DNA of 6,172 bases, from contig CATMIT010000084.1 in assembly GCA_950069165.1 (NCBI GenBank), forward strand, positions 1 to 6,172, given 5' to 3'. The stretch comes from an uncultured Flavobacteriales bacterium (GTDB lineage Bacteria > Bacteroidota > Bacteroidia > Flavobacteriales > BACL11). This document shows positions 1 through 6,172 of this stretch, one piece after another (the first letter of the stretch is position 1; each line of letters starts with the position of its first letter). The translations under genes were made by a program, and so were the position numbers. A model generated the notes under the pieces. The model did not search any database and had not been told where the DNA came from. It saw only the letters and a list, made by a program, of their open reading frames with translations.

Positions 1-1
1 T

Positions 2-631
2 AATGCTGTTGGAGTTGGCACTACAAGTGGAAGTGCCATTGTTACTATTTTGCAAGCGCCAACTGCACAATTTACAATAGAACAGGATACGCTTTCTTTT
101 TTTTATCCTTATGCGCAATTTCGGGATAAAACAATAGGTGCTACTGCTTGGAGTTGGAATTTTGATGATCCAAATTCAGGAATCCTAAATTTTGACAATA
201 TTCAAAACCCAAGCCACACTTTTGATTCTATTGTTGCTGTTTATCAATGTTCCTTAATTGTAAGCGATATTAATAATTGTTCTGATACTACTTTTCATCA
301 ACTTTGGGTGAATGATGAATATTACATTTATATTCCTTCTAGTTTTACTCCTGACTGGGATGGTGTGAATGATAAACTTTGCCTTTATTATCACGCCATT
401 AGAGAATCAACTTTTGTATTTAAGGTATATAATTTAAAAGGTGATGTGGTATTTTATACAGATAATATAAAGGAGATGGTGTGTGATAATTTTAGTAAAA
501 ATGGTTGGGATGGCACGCACAACAAATCTGGCAAGGAATTACCAATTGGAAATTATGTGTATGAAGTTTATTTCCAGGATTTTGAGGGATGGAAACATCA
601 TGATTTTAGCTTTTTACGCCTTATAAGGTAA
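2..631 (+). CDS. Secreted PKD-domain protein with type B T9SS (gliding-motility-associated) C-terminal domain, 5'-truncated
   Basis: This is the C-terminal 209 residues of a larger secreted or surface protein; the frame is open to the left edge, so the true start is outside the window. A TTG at 50 is only an internal codon. Counting from the first full codon, residues about 22-106 form a PKD-like beta-sandwich: WSWNFDDP, then NPSHTF and a VSDINNCSDT strand, as in the usual W-F-G/D-D...NPxHxF...GCSDT pattern. Residues about 107-209 match the gliding-motility-associated C-terminal (CHU_C, T9SS type B) domain: YIPSSFTPDWDGVND, then NGWDGTHNKSGKELPIGNYVY, ending in FLRLIR. In known systems this domain directs export across the outer membrane by T9SS. 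Full-length relatives are often long multi-domain adhesins, so the missing N-terminal part could be large. The stop lies one base from the stop of the convergent thioredoxin-like gene. No PorP/SprF-like partner gene follows. The family call is secure; the specific role cannot be told from the tail. Confidence 0.9.
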   Translation, partial: NAVGVGTTSGSAIVTILQAPTAQFTIEQDTLSFFYPYAQFRDKTIGATAWSWNFDDPNSGILNFDNIQNPSHTFDSIVAVYQCSLIVSDINNCSDTTFHQLWVNDEYYIYIPSSFTPDWDGVNDKLCLYYHAIRESTFVFKVYNLKGDVVFYTDNIKEMVCDNFSKNGWDGTHNKSGKELPIGNYVYEVYFQDFEGWKHHDFSFLRLIR

Positions 632-632
632 T

Positions 633-2051
633 TTATTCTTCCAAGCTTTCTTCCCGCTTAATAATCTTTACGATTTGTTTGTCGTTTATTCGCTTGGCAA
701 TTATTTCTTTATCTTTATTCAAAAGATAAATAACAGGAGTGGAGTGAATATCGTATTGCTCTCTCCAATTGCTTGTAGCCACTGGATTCCCTTCCTTATC
801 AAACTGAATATCACCAACATTGATCCAGTTTCCAATATTAAATTTCTTGATGAATTCTTTCCATTTATCTATTTCAAATTCTGTATTTACCGCAAAAACT
901 TTAATATCAATACCTGCACTAACAAGCGAATCGCAAACTGCTTTTACTTTTGGGGTTTCTTTTTTACAATGCCCACAGTCAGGGTCATAAAAGAAAAGCA
1001 AAGTATATTTTGCCTGTAAATGATAAAGGGAATGATACTGATTGGATGTATCTTTAAAAACCAAATTAGGTGGTTTCTTTCCAATCATATTTGGACTAAT
1101 TCGTTTTGCACGTTCAATTATTTTTTCCAACTGCTTTTCCTTTACCCAATCGCATTGTGCTGTCATATAATATTTTTCTACCATGTGTACAAATACGGCA
1201 TCCATACCCATAATTTTTGAGCGCTCGTAAGTGGAAGTAATGTAAGAAACCACATACTGAAAAACCTCTTTGTTGGCTCTTGCTTTTTCTATCATTATAT
1301 CAGCAGAAACAATAATAGAATCGGGATGTTTTGGGCTTAATTTTTCTAAATATTGATCCATTTTATTAAAAAATACAGGTGTACGTAGCATCCTTTTATC
1401 CGAAAAATCCATATTATCCCAAAAGTGATTTTTAAAATAATAAAACGAAAAATTTTCTTTTGGTTTACCAGTAGAATCTAGTGGCGTTTCTGGAATTACA
1501 ATATCAGTTGTAGCAGAAATTATTTTACTAAAAAATACATCCTTATACCTGCTTTGAAAATCCTCACGATAATCTCTTACTGTATTATCCACTTCATTAA
1601 TTTCCTTCTGTATTTTCTTCTTTTCATCCTCCTTTGCACTACTTAACTTTTCTTTTAATGGAGCTACTTTTTGTTGCTGAACAGAAATAAAATTTAAGTA
1701 CTGATAAAAGGCAGTATTTTCTTTTGAATTCTTAAAATTCATACTAGCTACCAAATCATTTTTGTCGGTTGTAAAAGAGAATTTCTGTTCTGAAATAATC
1801 AGTTCAAAATATTTTCCACCAGGAAGTACAACTAAATAAATACCCCCTTCCAACTCTTTGCCCCCACTAAAAGTAAGTTTTCCTTTTACTACATCAGTTG
1901 TATCTGTGGCATATTGCTTTCCCCCAAAATAGTAGGCCAAAATAGCAGTAGTGTCCTGCATGTTTTTAATCTCTCCTTTTATTTTATAGCCCTGGGAAAA
2001 GGAGGCCGTAAAAAACACCGAAAGGAAAACTATTAAAAGAAACTTCTTCAT
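633..2051 (-). CDS. Periplasmic thioredoxin-fold (TlpA-like) protein with DUF4369 and DUF5106-like domains
   Basis: Predicted exported thiol-disulfide oxidoreductase of 472 residues. I start it at the ATG at 2051, not a further upstream codon at 2081: it opens directly with a signal peptide (MKKFLLIVFLSVFFTASFS, probable cleavage near residue 19), and the likely promoter -7 box (2079-2086) covers the longer start. Residues about 21-110 (YKIKGEIKN..., KGKLTFSG) resemble DUF4369, the N-terminal domain common on Bacteroidota TlpA-like proteins. A charged, probably coiled-coil helix follows at about 128-165. The helical middle (about 165-320) resembles DUF5106. The C-terminal thioredoxin domain (about 325-472) has the redox motif CGHC at residues 359-362 (bases 966-977), within FFYDPDCGHCKKE, and the cis-proline in HSTPV at 437-440, so the active site looks intact. 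By family analogy it acts in periplasmic disulfide reduction or exchange; its substrate is unknown. No DsbD-like or cytochrome-maturation gene is adjacent. Domain calls are by eye; the DUF5106 part is less certain than the thioredoxin part. Confidence 0.87.
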   Translation of the reverse strand: MKKFLLIVFLSVFFTASFSQGYKIKGEIKNMQDTTAILAYYFGGKQYATDTTDVVKGKLTFSGGKELEGGIYLVVLPGGKYFELIISEQKFSFTTDKNDLVASMNFKNSKENTAFYQYLNFISVQQQKVAPLKEKLSSAKEDEKKKIQKEINEVDNTVRDYREDFQSRYKDVFFSKIISATTDIVIPETPLDSTGKPKENFSFYYFKNHFWDNMDFSDKRMLRTPVFFNKMDQYLEKLSPKHPDSIIVSADIMIEKARANKEVFQYVVSYITSTYERSKIMGMDAVFVHMVEKYYMTAQCDWVKEKQLEKIIERAKRISPNMIGKKPPNLVFKDTSNQYHSLYHLQAKYTLLFFYDPDCGHCKKETPKVKAVCDSLVSAGIDIKVFAVNTEFEIDKWKEFIKKFNIGNWINVGDIQFDKEGNPVATSNWREQYDIHSTPVIYLLNKDKEIIAKRINDKQIVKIIKREESLEE

Positions 2052-2078
2052 TTTATATTTTTTTTTTAAAAGAAACCG

Positions 2079-2108
2079 CAAAATTAAAAATCAAAACGAC
2101 TCTATCAA
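2079..2108 (-). promoter_or_regulatory. Bacteroidota-type promoter for the thioredoxin-like gene
   Basis: Read on the minus strand, TTG (2108-2106) is followed after exactly 19 nt by TAATTTTG (2086-2079). This fits the established Bacteroidota sigma-ABfr consensus TTG-N19-TAnnTTTG fully. The -7 box ends 27 nt before the ATG at 2051, leaving an A-rich leader of roughly 20 nt with no Shine-Dalgarno sequence. The promoter sits in the 61-bp gap after the transporter gene on the same strand, so the oxidoreductase can be transcribed independently of that gene. Confidence 0.65.
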
Positions 2109-2112
2109 GAAT

Positions 2113-2988
2113 CTATTGTTTGTTTTTTAGATATCCTTCCAAAAAAACAATTCCAATGATAACACTACTCCCAACATAAAACGAATTACTCATTAGTTCA
2201 GAATCGCCAAAAATGACAAGTGCTAATATGATACTGTAAATTGGTTCAAGATTGACAGCCATAATTAAAGAATAGGGTGTAATATGTTTCATGATTTCAG
2301 TCATCCACACAAATACCATTGCAGTACAAAGCGTTCCTAAAATAAGTAAATAACTAAAATCAGTTACTGATATCAGTGAAGTAAAAACAGTGTAGTCTTG
2401 CTGAAATAATAAAACACAACTTATAATCAGCACTCCTGCAAGCATCTCAATCATTGTAATTTTTGCGGCTCCCACTTTTTTAATATATTTTGCATTGAAA
2501 AGTGTAAATAAAGTTCCTAAAAATGCAGCCATTATTCCATAGAAGTAGCCCCAAAAGTATTGCGTTTCTGCTCCTAAAATTAATATTAATGCAGCAATTA
2601 CTACAATTCCCATCAATACTTCATATTTCAAAAGTTTTCTCTTAAAAAACATTGGTTCAATTAGTGCAGAAAAAAGAGAAGAAGTGGCCAAGCAAACTAC
2701 CGCAACCGAAATGGTAGATACTTTTATAGATTGAAAAAAACATAACCAATGAAAAGTAACCAAAGCGCCAACCCCTAAAATCCCAAAAAAATCTTTTAGA
2801 ATAACAGTGAACAACTGCTTTTTGTATGCCAAAAAGAGGGATAAAGTAATAAAAGCAATAAACATTCGATACCACACCAACTGTATTGCATCTAAGGATA
2901 TCAATTTCCCAAATACCCCTGTTAGTCCTAAAATAACTACCATTAAGTGTAGTGAACTAAGTTTATATTTTTCTATTATATGATACAT
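2113..2988 (-). CDS. EamA/DMT-family inner-membrane transporter
   Basis: A hydrophobic 291-residue protein with about ten predicted membrane helices (roughly 11-30, 36-54, 66-82, 92-111, 121-139, 143-164, 175-194, 211-230, 238-260, 268-285). This is the size and topology of the drug/metabolite transporter (DMT) superfamily. Two EamA repeats are visible. In repeat 1, GVFGKLISLDAIQLVWYR and the IKVSTISVAVVCLATSSLF helix end in a PMFFKRKL turn. Repeat 2 has the matching segment ITPYSLIMAVNLEPIYSII followed by FGDSE, the usual end of helix 9 in this family. Relatives export or import amino acids, sugars or other small metabolites, but the substrate cannot be read from sequence. I chose the ATG at 2988. 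A longer frame begins with TTG at 3027, but that would place the start upstream of the likely -7 box (3011-3018) and next to the yaaA start. It is divergent from yaaA, with 39 bp between start codons. The stop is TAG at 2115-2113. Confidence 0.9.
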   Translation of the reverse strand: MYHIIEKYKLSSLHLMVVILGLTGVFGKLISLDAIQLVWYRMFIAFITLSLFLAYKKQLFTVILKDFFGILGVGALVTFHWLCFFQSIKVSTISVAVVCLATSSLFSALIEPMFFKRKLLKYEVLMGIVVIAALILILGAETQYFWGYFYGIMAAFLGTLFTLFNAKYIKKVGAAKITMIEMLAGVLIISCVLLFQQDYTVFTSLISVTDFSYLLILGTLCTAMVFVWMTEIMKHITPYSLIMAVNLEPIYSIILALVIFGDSELMSNSFYVGSSVIIGIVFLEGYLKNKQ

Positions 2989-3000
2989 GGATTTTATTGA

Positions 3001-3008
3001 TAATTTTG
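3001..3008 (+). promoter_or_regulatory. Putative -7 box of yaaA
   Basis: TAATTTTG matches TAnnTTTG exactly and ends 19 nt before the yaaA ATG at 3028, implying a short leader of about 12-15 nt. No clear TTG is found 19-23 nt upstream. The box is the mirror partner of the opposite-strand box at 3011-3018; together they form an imperfect palindrome centred on the CA at 3009-3010. Confidence 0.5.
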
Positions 3009-3010
3009 CA

Positions 3011-3018
3011 CAAAAATA
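3011..3018 (-). promoter_or_regulatory. Putative -7 box of the transporter gene
   Basis: The minus strand reads TATTTTTG, a full match to the Bacteroidota -7 consensus TAnnTTTG, ending 22 nt before the ATG at 2988. No TTG lies 19-23 nt upstream, so the -33 element is weak or missing. It faces the yaaA -7 box at 3001-3008 across a 2-bp gap. In DNA this AT-rich, a chance match to one box is not rare. Confidence 0.45.
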
Positions 3019-3027
3019 TAAATTCAA

Positions 3028-3792
3028 ATGAAAATCATAATTTCTCCTGCCAAAAAGATGGATTGCAGTAATAATGAAAGCAATCTTTCCTTTTCTAATT
3101 GTACCTTTTTAGATGAGGCGAAAGAATTGACCAAAATTTTAAAAGAATTCTCGCCAACTAAATTATCAAATTTAATGGGGATTAGTCCTAATTTAGGATT
3201 ATTGAATACTGATAGATTCAGCAATTGGACATTGCCTTTTAGCCAAAAAAGTGCAAAACAAGCAATCCTTATGTTTAAAGGGGATGTATATCAAGGAATA
3301 AATTCGAATGATTTTGAAAGGGAAGATTTTGATTTTGCTCAAAAACATTTACGCATACTTTCAGGATTGTATGGATTACTGAAACCATTGGACTTAATGC
3401 AGGCCTACCGATTGGAAATGAGCACAAAATTAAAAACAAAAAAAGGAAAAAATTTATACCAATTTTGGGGAGATAGCTTAACACAGTGTCTTGCTAATGA
3501 AATTAAAATAGATAAGGAGAGTTTCCTGATTAACTTAGCTTCTAATGAATACAGTAAATCATTAAACCTTAAAGAATTAGGAGTTCCTGTGATTACTCCT
3601 ATTTTCAAAGATTTCAAAAATGGAAACTTAAAAGTAATTTCCTTTTTCGCTAAAAGGGCAAGGGGGAAAATGTGCAGATACATTATCAAAAACAAAATTA
3701 CGTCCCCTGATAGATTGTATGATTTTAATGATTCGGGATATGCTTTTAACAGTAATTTATCTTCCGATACTGAATTTGTTTTTGTTCGATAA
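3028..3792 (+). CDS. yaaA: Peroxide-stress protein YaaA (UPF0246 family)
   Basis: The 254-residue product is full length for the family (E. coli YaaA is about 258) and matches it from end to end. Recognisable blocks are ISPAKKMD (5-12), QAILMFKGDVYQG (78-90), DFAQKHLRILSGLYGLLKP (102-120) running into LDLMQAYRLEM (121-131), NLYQFWGDSLT (142-152), INLASNEYSKS (168-178) and ISFFAKRARGKMCRYII (204-220). In E. coli, YaaA is induced by OxyR under hydrogen peroxide; it lowers unincorporated intracellular iron, limiting Fenton damage to DNA and protein, and family members have a DNA-binding fold. It is a cytoplasmic protein with no signal peptide or membrane segment. The ATG at 3028 gives the conserved N-terminus M-x-I-x-I-S-P-A-K. 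It stands alone as a transcription unit: the transporter gene diverges upstream and 99 nt separate it from the next gene. I saw no recognisable OxyR or other regulator site. All conserved blocks are intact. Confidence 0.95.
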   Translation: MKIIISPAKKMDCSNNESNLSFSNCTFLDEAKELTKILKEFSPTKLSNLMGISPNLGLLNTDRFSNWTLPFSQKSAKQAILMFKGDVYQGINSNDFEREDFDFAQKHLRILSGLYGLLKPLDLMQAYRLEMSTKLKTKKGKNLYQFWGDSLTQCLANEIKIDKESFLINLASNEYSKSLNLKELGVPVITPIFKDFKNGNLKVISFFAKRARGKMCRYIIKNKITSPDRLYDFNDSGYAFNSNLSSDTEFVFVR

Positions 3793-3891
3793 ACTTTTTT
3801 GGATACATAAGATTATAATAAGCTTTTTGCTACTTCTTGCTTTTCTGGTATTTTTTTATGAACTTTACAAACTAATTTTATAACTTAAACA

Positions 3892-5541
3892 ATGATGAAA
3901 AAACTATTATTGCTTGCTCTGATTTTTATATTTTCTTTTAATATACAGGCACAAATGTTGGGATCGATTACAAATATCAGTTGTTATCCTGCTAATCCAA
4001 CCACAAATGATACAATCTATCTATATGTAGATTGTTCTTTTGGAAGTTCATCCTGTGATATGCTTACTTCATCTCATAGTGTGACTGGAAATACCATATT
4101 TGCTAGCTCATTACATTGTCTTGGTATGCTTACAGCAATGTGCAACACAACTGATACTTTTATGATTTTACCTCTATCAGTAGGTAATTATATATTTAAT
4201 ATGACGCTTTCTAGTGGATTTGGAGGACCACCATGTACTGCTGGTATTGTTGCTGACGATAATCAACTTTTTTCATTCTCAGTATCTTCTGCGCAAACAC
4301 CATGCGTACTTACTGGTGGGAGCGTGTATATTGATCATACAAGTTGGATGATGAATGCGACTGTTAATGGTATGTCACAATACAGTTATGCTTGGACAAG
4401 TGGAGCAGCAGCTAATCAAACTCAGTTCTATTCTTCTTGGTCTGTTACTATTACAGATCTAATAAGTGGGTGTGACACAACTATTTCTCAGACTTGTATT
4501 CCAGATTTAAATGCAGTGTGTATGTGCACAATGATTTATATGCCTGTCTGTGGTTGTGATGGAAATATGTATTCAAATTCTTGTTTGGCTGATTGTGCAG
4601 ATGTTGCTTGGACACCAGCAATTCCTAGTGGTATTCCAGGCGGTTTTCTTCCTTGTACACAGCCTAGTTCTTGTATAGATTCATCTCTTATAATAATTGG
4701 AATACTTTGCCCAATGATTTACGATCCCGTATGTGGTTGTGATAGCATCACATATTATAATGATTGTCAAGCGCAAAATTGGTATGGTGTTTCATCCTGG
4801 ACACAAGGTCCTTGTTCTACTCTTCCTCCTTGTTCGGTGGAAATTAATAACGGAGCTGTTAATATTGAGATGTGTGATGGAGACACTGTTGTACTTGTAG
4901 CAACAACTGGTTTTGATACTTATTTATGGACACTTATTGGACCTCCAATTGGCACTACAAGCATTTTAACGACTACTATGCCGGGCATATACACTGTTGT
5001 TGCAACAGATAGTCTATGTGCAGACATAGACTCTATTGAGGTTATTCTATATCAATCTCCTCCTCTCTCTATTGGTTCTGTACCAAACCCTCCAATGATT
5101 TGCCTTGGAGATTCAGTAGTTCTTGAAGCTTCATCAGGATTTGTATCTTATTCTTGGAATAATGGATTAACTGGAGATAGAATAGTAGATTTTCCTGGAC
5201 AAGACACTTGGTATATGGTGGAGGCGGTTGATTCCAACGGATGTGTTGTTCTGGAAGATATTTGGGTTTATGTGGATACTTGCACTTCTTCTATTAACAA
5301 TTTATCAGAAAAACGAATCTCAATTTACCCAAATCCTACAAATGGGAAAGTAAATATTGTCCTTCCAAAAGGAGAATATTTTCATTTTACTTTATATGAT
5401 TTACAAGGGAGGCTTGTACTGCAAAAAGATAACATTGCTGAGAGATTTGTTTTTGATACCAAAGAAATAAGTAAGGGAACATATCTAATTAAATTAGAAA
5501 GCGTAAAAGGAAAATACAGCAGAAAATTATTAATAGAATAA
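3892..5541 (+). CDS. Secreted Cys-rich protein with two Kazal-like modules, Ig-like modules and a type A T9SS sorting tail
   Basis: 549 residues, with a signal peptide (MMKKLLLLALIFIFSFNIQA, cleavage near residue 20). Residues about 21-135 form a Cys-containing N-terminal region I do not recognise. Residues 138-202 look like a SprB-repeat-type module (YSYAWTSG...WSVTITDLISGCDTT). Kazal-like module 1 spans about 210-255 (CTMIYMPVCGCDGNMYSNSC), and module 2 spans 273-308 (CPMIYDPVCGCDSITYYNDC, ending GPC). Two tandem Ig-like modules follow at about 328-387 and 404-462, sharing C-x-GD-[TS]-VVL and GF-x-[TS]-Y-x-W. Residues about 476-549 are a T9SS type A tail: ISIYPNPTNGKVNI, LYDLQGRLVL, then GTYLIKLES and KYSRKLLIE. 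There are 28 cysteines, consistent with a disulfide-rich extracellular protein. The two adjacent ATGs at 3892 and 3895 are equally usable. Upstream, TAATTTTA (3873-3880) is a one-mismatch -7 box, too weak to call. The stop overlaps the next start by one base, so the two are probably co-transcribed. Protease inhibition is inference; the secretion route is well supported. Confidence 0.88.
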   Translation: MMKKLLLLALIFIFSFNIQAQMLGSITNISCYPANPTTNDTIYLYVDCSFGSSSCDMLTSSHSVTGNTIFASSLHCLGMLTAMCNTTDTFMILPLSVGNYIFNMTLSSGFGGPPCTAGIVADDNQLFSFSVSSAQTPCVLTGGSVYIDHTSWMMNATVNGMSQYSYAWTSGAAANQTQFYSSWSVTITDLISGCDTTISQTCIPDLNAVCMCTMIYMPVCGCDGNMYSNSCLADCADVAWTPAIPSGIPGGFLPCTQPSSCIDSSLIIIGILCPMIYDPVCGCDSITYYNDCQAQNWYGVSSWTQGPCSTLPPCSVEINNGAVNIEMCDGDTVVLVATTGFDTYLWTLIGPPIGTTSILTTTMPGIYTVVATDSLCADIDSIEVILYQSPPLSIGSVPNPPMICLGDSVVLEASSGFVSYSWNNGLTGDRIVDFPGQDTWYMVEAVDSNGCVVLEDIWVYVDTCTSSINNLSEKRISIYPNPTNGKVNIVLPKGEYFHFTLYDLQGRLVLQKDNIAERFVFDTKEISKGTYLIKLESVKGKYSRKLLIE

Positions 5542-6172
5542 TGTTCTACATCCGTAAAATAAAAGCCCTTTTAATATTAAGCTTTATCGTTTTAATGCTC
5601 TTTTCTTGTAAAAAAGATGTTCTTATTGGAGATAATGATGCTCCCTATTATGGAGGAGTTCCTACTGTTTTAGTCGAATTTTATGTAAATCGTGTTTTTA
5701 TCGATTTGATTGGGAGAGAACCATTTGATGAAGAAATGGAAAATGAAGTTGCCTTTTTAAGAAGTTATGATTTATCCATGGAAGGAAGAGATTCTTTAAT
5801 AATCAAATTACAAACCGACACTACTTTTATTGAAGGAGATTCTTCCTACAAATTTGCTTATTACCACAGAATGTATGATATTCTAAAGGTTAGAATGATG
5901 GAAGGTGCTTCCAATGCAGATATTGCGCAATACAGTTCTAATGCCTATCAAAATTATATAGTAGATTCCATAGCAGGAGAAATGCTAAATGCCTACAAAA
6001 AGCTATTAGATTATCATAATTTGAATGATGTTTTAAAATCGGAATTACAATATTATAATGGGATAATTGGGATAAAGAAGATGCATAGGAGAATGATTTT
6101 TAACTCTGTTTATGATTTAATTAATATGAATGTTTTCAATTACATTAATGCGGTATTTGATAACTTACTTTT
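5541..6172 (+). CDS. Lipoprotein with DUF1549-like N-terminal segment, 3'-truncated
   Basis: The frame is open from the ATG at 5541 to the right edge (210 complete codons); the stop lies outside the window. The N-terminus MFYIRKIKALL...LMLFSC has basic residues, a hydrophobic stretch and a lipobox LFSC with the lipidated Cys at residue 23, so it is a predicted lipoprotein. The residues after Cys (KKD) partly resemble the short charged surface-export signal described for Bacteroidota lipoproteins, which would suggest surface exposure, but the match is incomplete. Residues about 44-73 (FYVNRVFIDLIGREPFDEEM) and the following RDSLIIKLQTDTTFIEG recall the RR-x-x-LDL-x-G-x-x-P-x-x-x-E and x-LI-x-x-L-x-x-S-P motifs that open DUF1549 domains. 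This is resemblance by eye only. The rest is mostly helical and Tyr- and Asn-rich, and I do not recognise it. The TAATG overlap with the Kazal-module gene points to translational coupling, so the two products probably work together at the cell surface. Function unknown. Confidence 0.82.
   Translation, partial: MFYIRKIKALLILSFIVLMLFSCKKDVLIGDNDAPYYGGVPTVLVEFYVNRVFIDLIGREPFDEEMENEVAFLRSYDLSMEGRDSLIIKLQTDTTFIEGDSSYKFAYYHRMYDILKVRMMEGASNADIAQYSSNAYQNYIVDSIAGEMLNAYKKLLDYHNLNDVLKSELQYYNGIIGIKKMHRRMIFNSVYDLINMNVFNYINAVFDNLL

Noticed and set aside
15..27. 13-base match TTGGCACTACAAG repeated at 4949-4961
   Set aside because: Both copies encode a G-T-T-S stretch in similar secreted beta-sandwich modules; a single short match in an AT-rich window is not evidence of a mobile or regulatory repeat.
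675..1220. Two plus-strand open frames (675-1019 and 1020-1220) opposite the thioredoxin-like gene
   Set aside because: The minus-strand frame contains a signal peptide, CGHC site and cis-proline; the plus-strand translations are Phe/Ile-rich with no recognisable domain.
2657..2875. 72-codon minus-strand frame inside the transporter gene
   Set aside because: Out-of-frame reading of a membrane-protein gene; its hydrophobicity is a by-product of T-rich codons.
2989..3027. N-terminal extension of the transporter starting at TTG 3027
   Set aside because: It would read through the predicted promoter boxes of both genes, and the added 13 residues do not resemble the usual start of this family.
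3405..3695. 96-codon open frame on the minus strand inside yaaA, with similar shorter frames at 3275-3484 and 3024-3224
   Set aside because: They lie antisense to a fully conserved yaaA, have no recognisable family and no promoter; they are shadows of the real gene.
3793..3891. Possible rho-independent terminator of yaaA or a clear promoter for the Kazal-module gene in this 99-bp gap
   Set aside because: T-tracts are present, but I found no stable stem in front of one. The best -7 candidate, TAATTTTA at 3873-3880, lacks the final G and has no TTG at the right distance.

Overview
The window looks like an AT-rich chromosomal fragment from a member of the Bacteroidota. Three things point there independently. 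Two different type IX secretion system (T9SS) C-terminal signals are present, one type B (gliding-motility-associated) and one type A (Por secretion tail). The upstream regions carry matches to the Bacteroidota promoter consensus (TTG, about 19 nt, TAnnTTTG) in place of sigma-70 -35/-10 boxes. The leaders are A-rich with no clear Shine-Dalgarno sequence. I cannot name a genus from this sequence.

Layout, left to right. (1) The 3' end of a large secreted protein with a PKD domain and a type B T9SS sorting domain runs off the left edge and stops at 631. (2) Convergent to it, with one base between the stop codons, is a periplasmic thioredoxin-fold protein (DUF4369, DUF5106-like middle and TlpA-like CGHC domain) at 633-2051 on the minus strand, with its own well-formed promoter. 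(3) Upstream on the same strand is an EamA/DMT-family transporter (2113-2988). (4) Divergent from the transporter is yaaA (3028-3792), the peroxide-stress protein. The 39-bp gap between the two start codons holds two face-to-face TAnnTTTG boxes separated by only 2 bp. (5) A 549-residue, cysteine-rich T9SS type A cargo (3892-5541) carries two Kazal-type protease-inhibitor-like modules and tandem Ig-like modules. (6) Its stop overlaps the start of a lipoprotein gene (5541 to the window end) that is truncated by the right edge and has an N-terminal stretch reminiscent of DUF1549.

Functionally there are three groups: cell-surface or secreted proteins exported by T9SS (both ends), a redox/stress group (thioredoxin-like protein and YaaA, which are not in one operon), and a metabolite transporter. 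Most of this is ordinary for the phylum. The part most worth following up is the overlapping pair at the right end, a secreted candidate protease inhibitor and a lipoprotein. The overlapping divergent promoter between the transporter and yaaA comes next. I found no RNA genes, CRISPR arrays, insertion sequences or attachment sites, and there is no gene-free stretch longer than about 100 bases.
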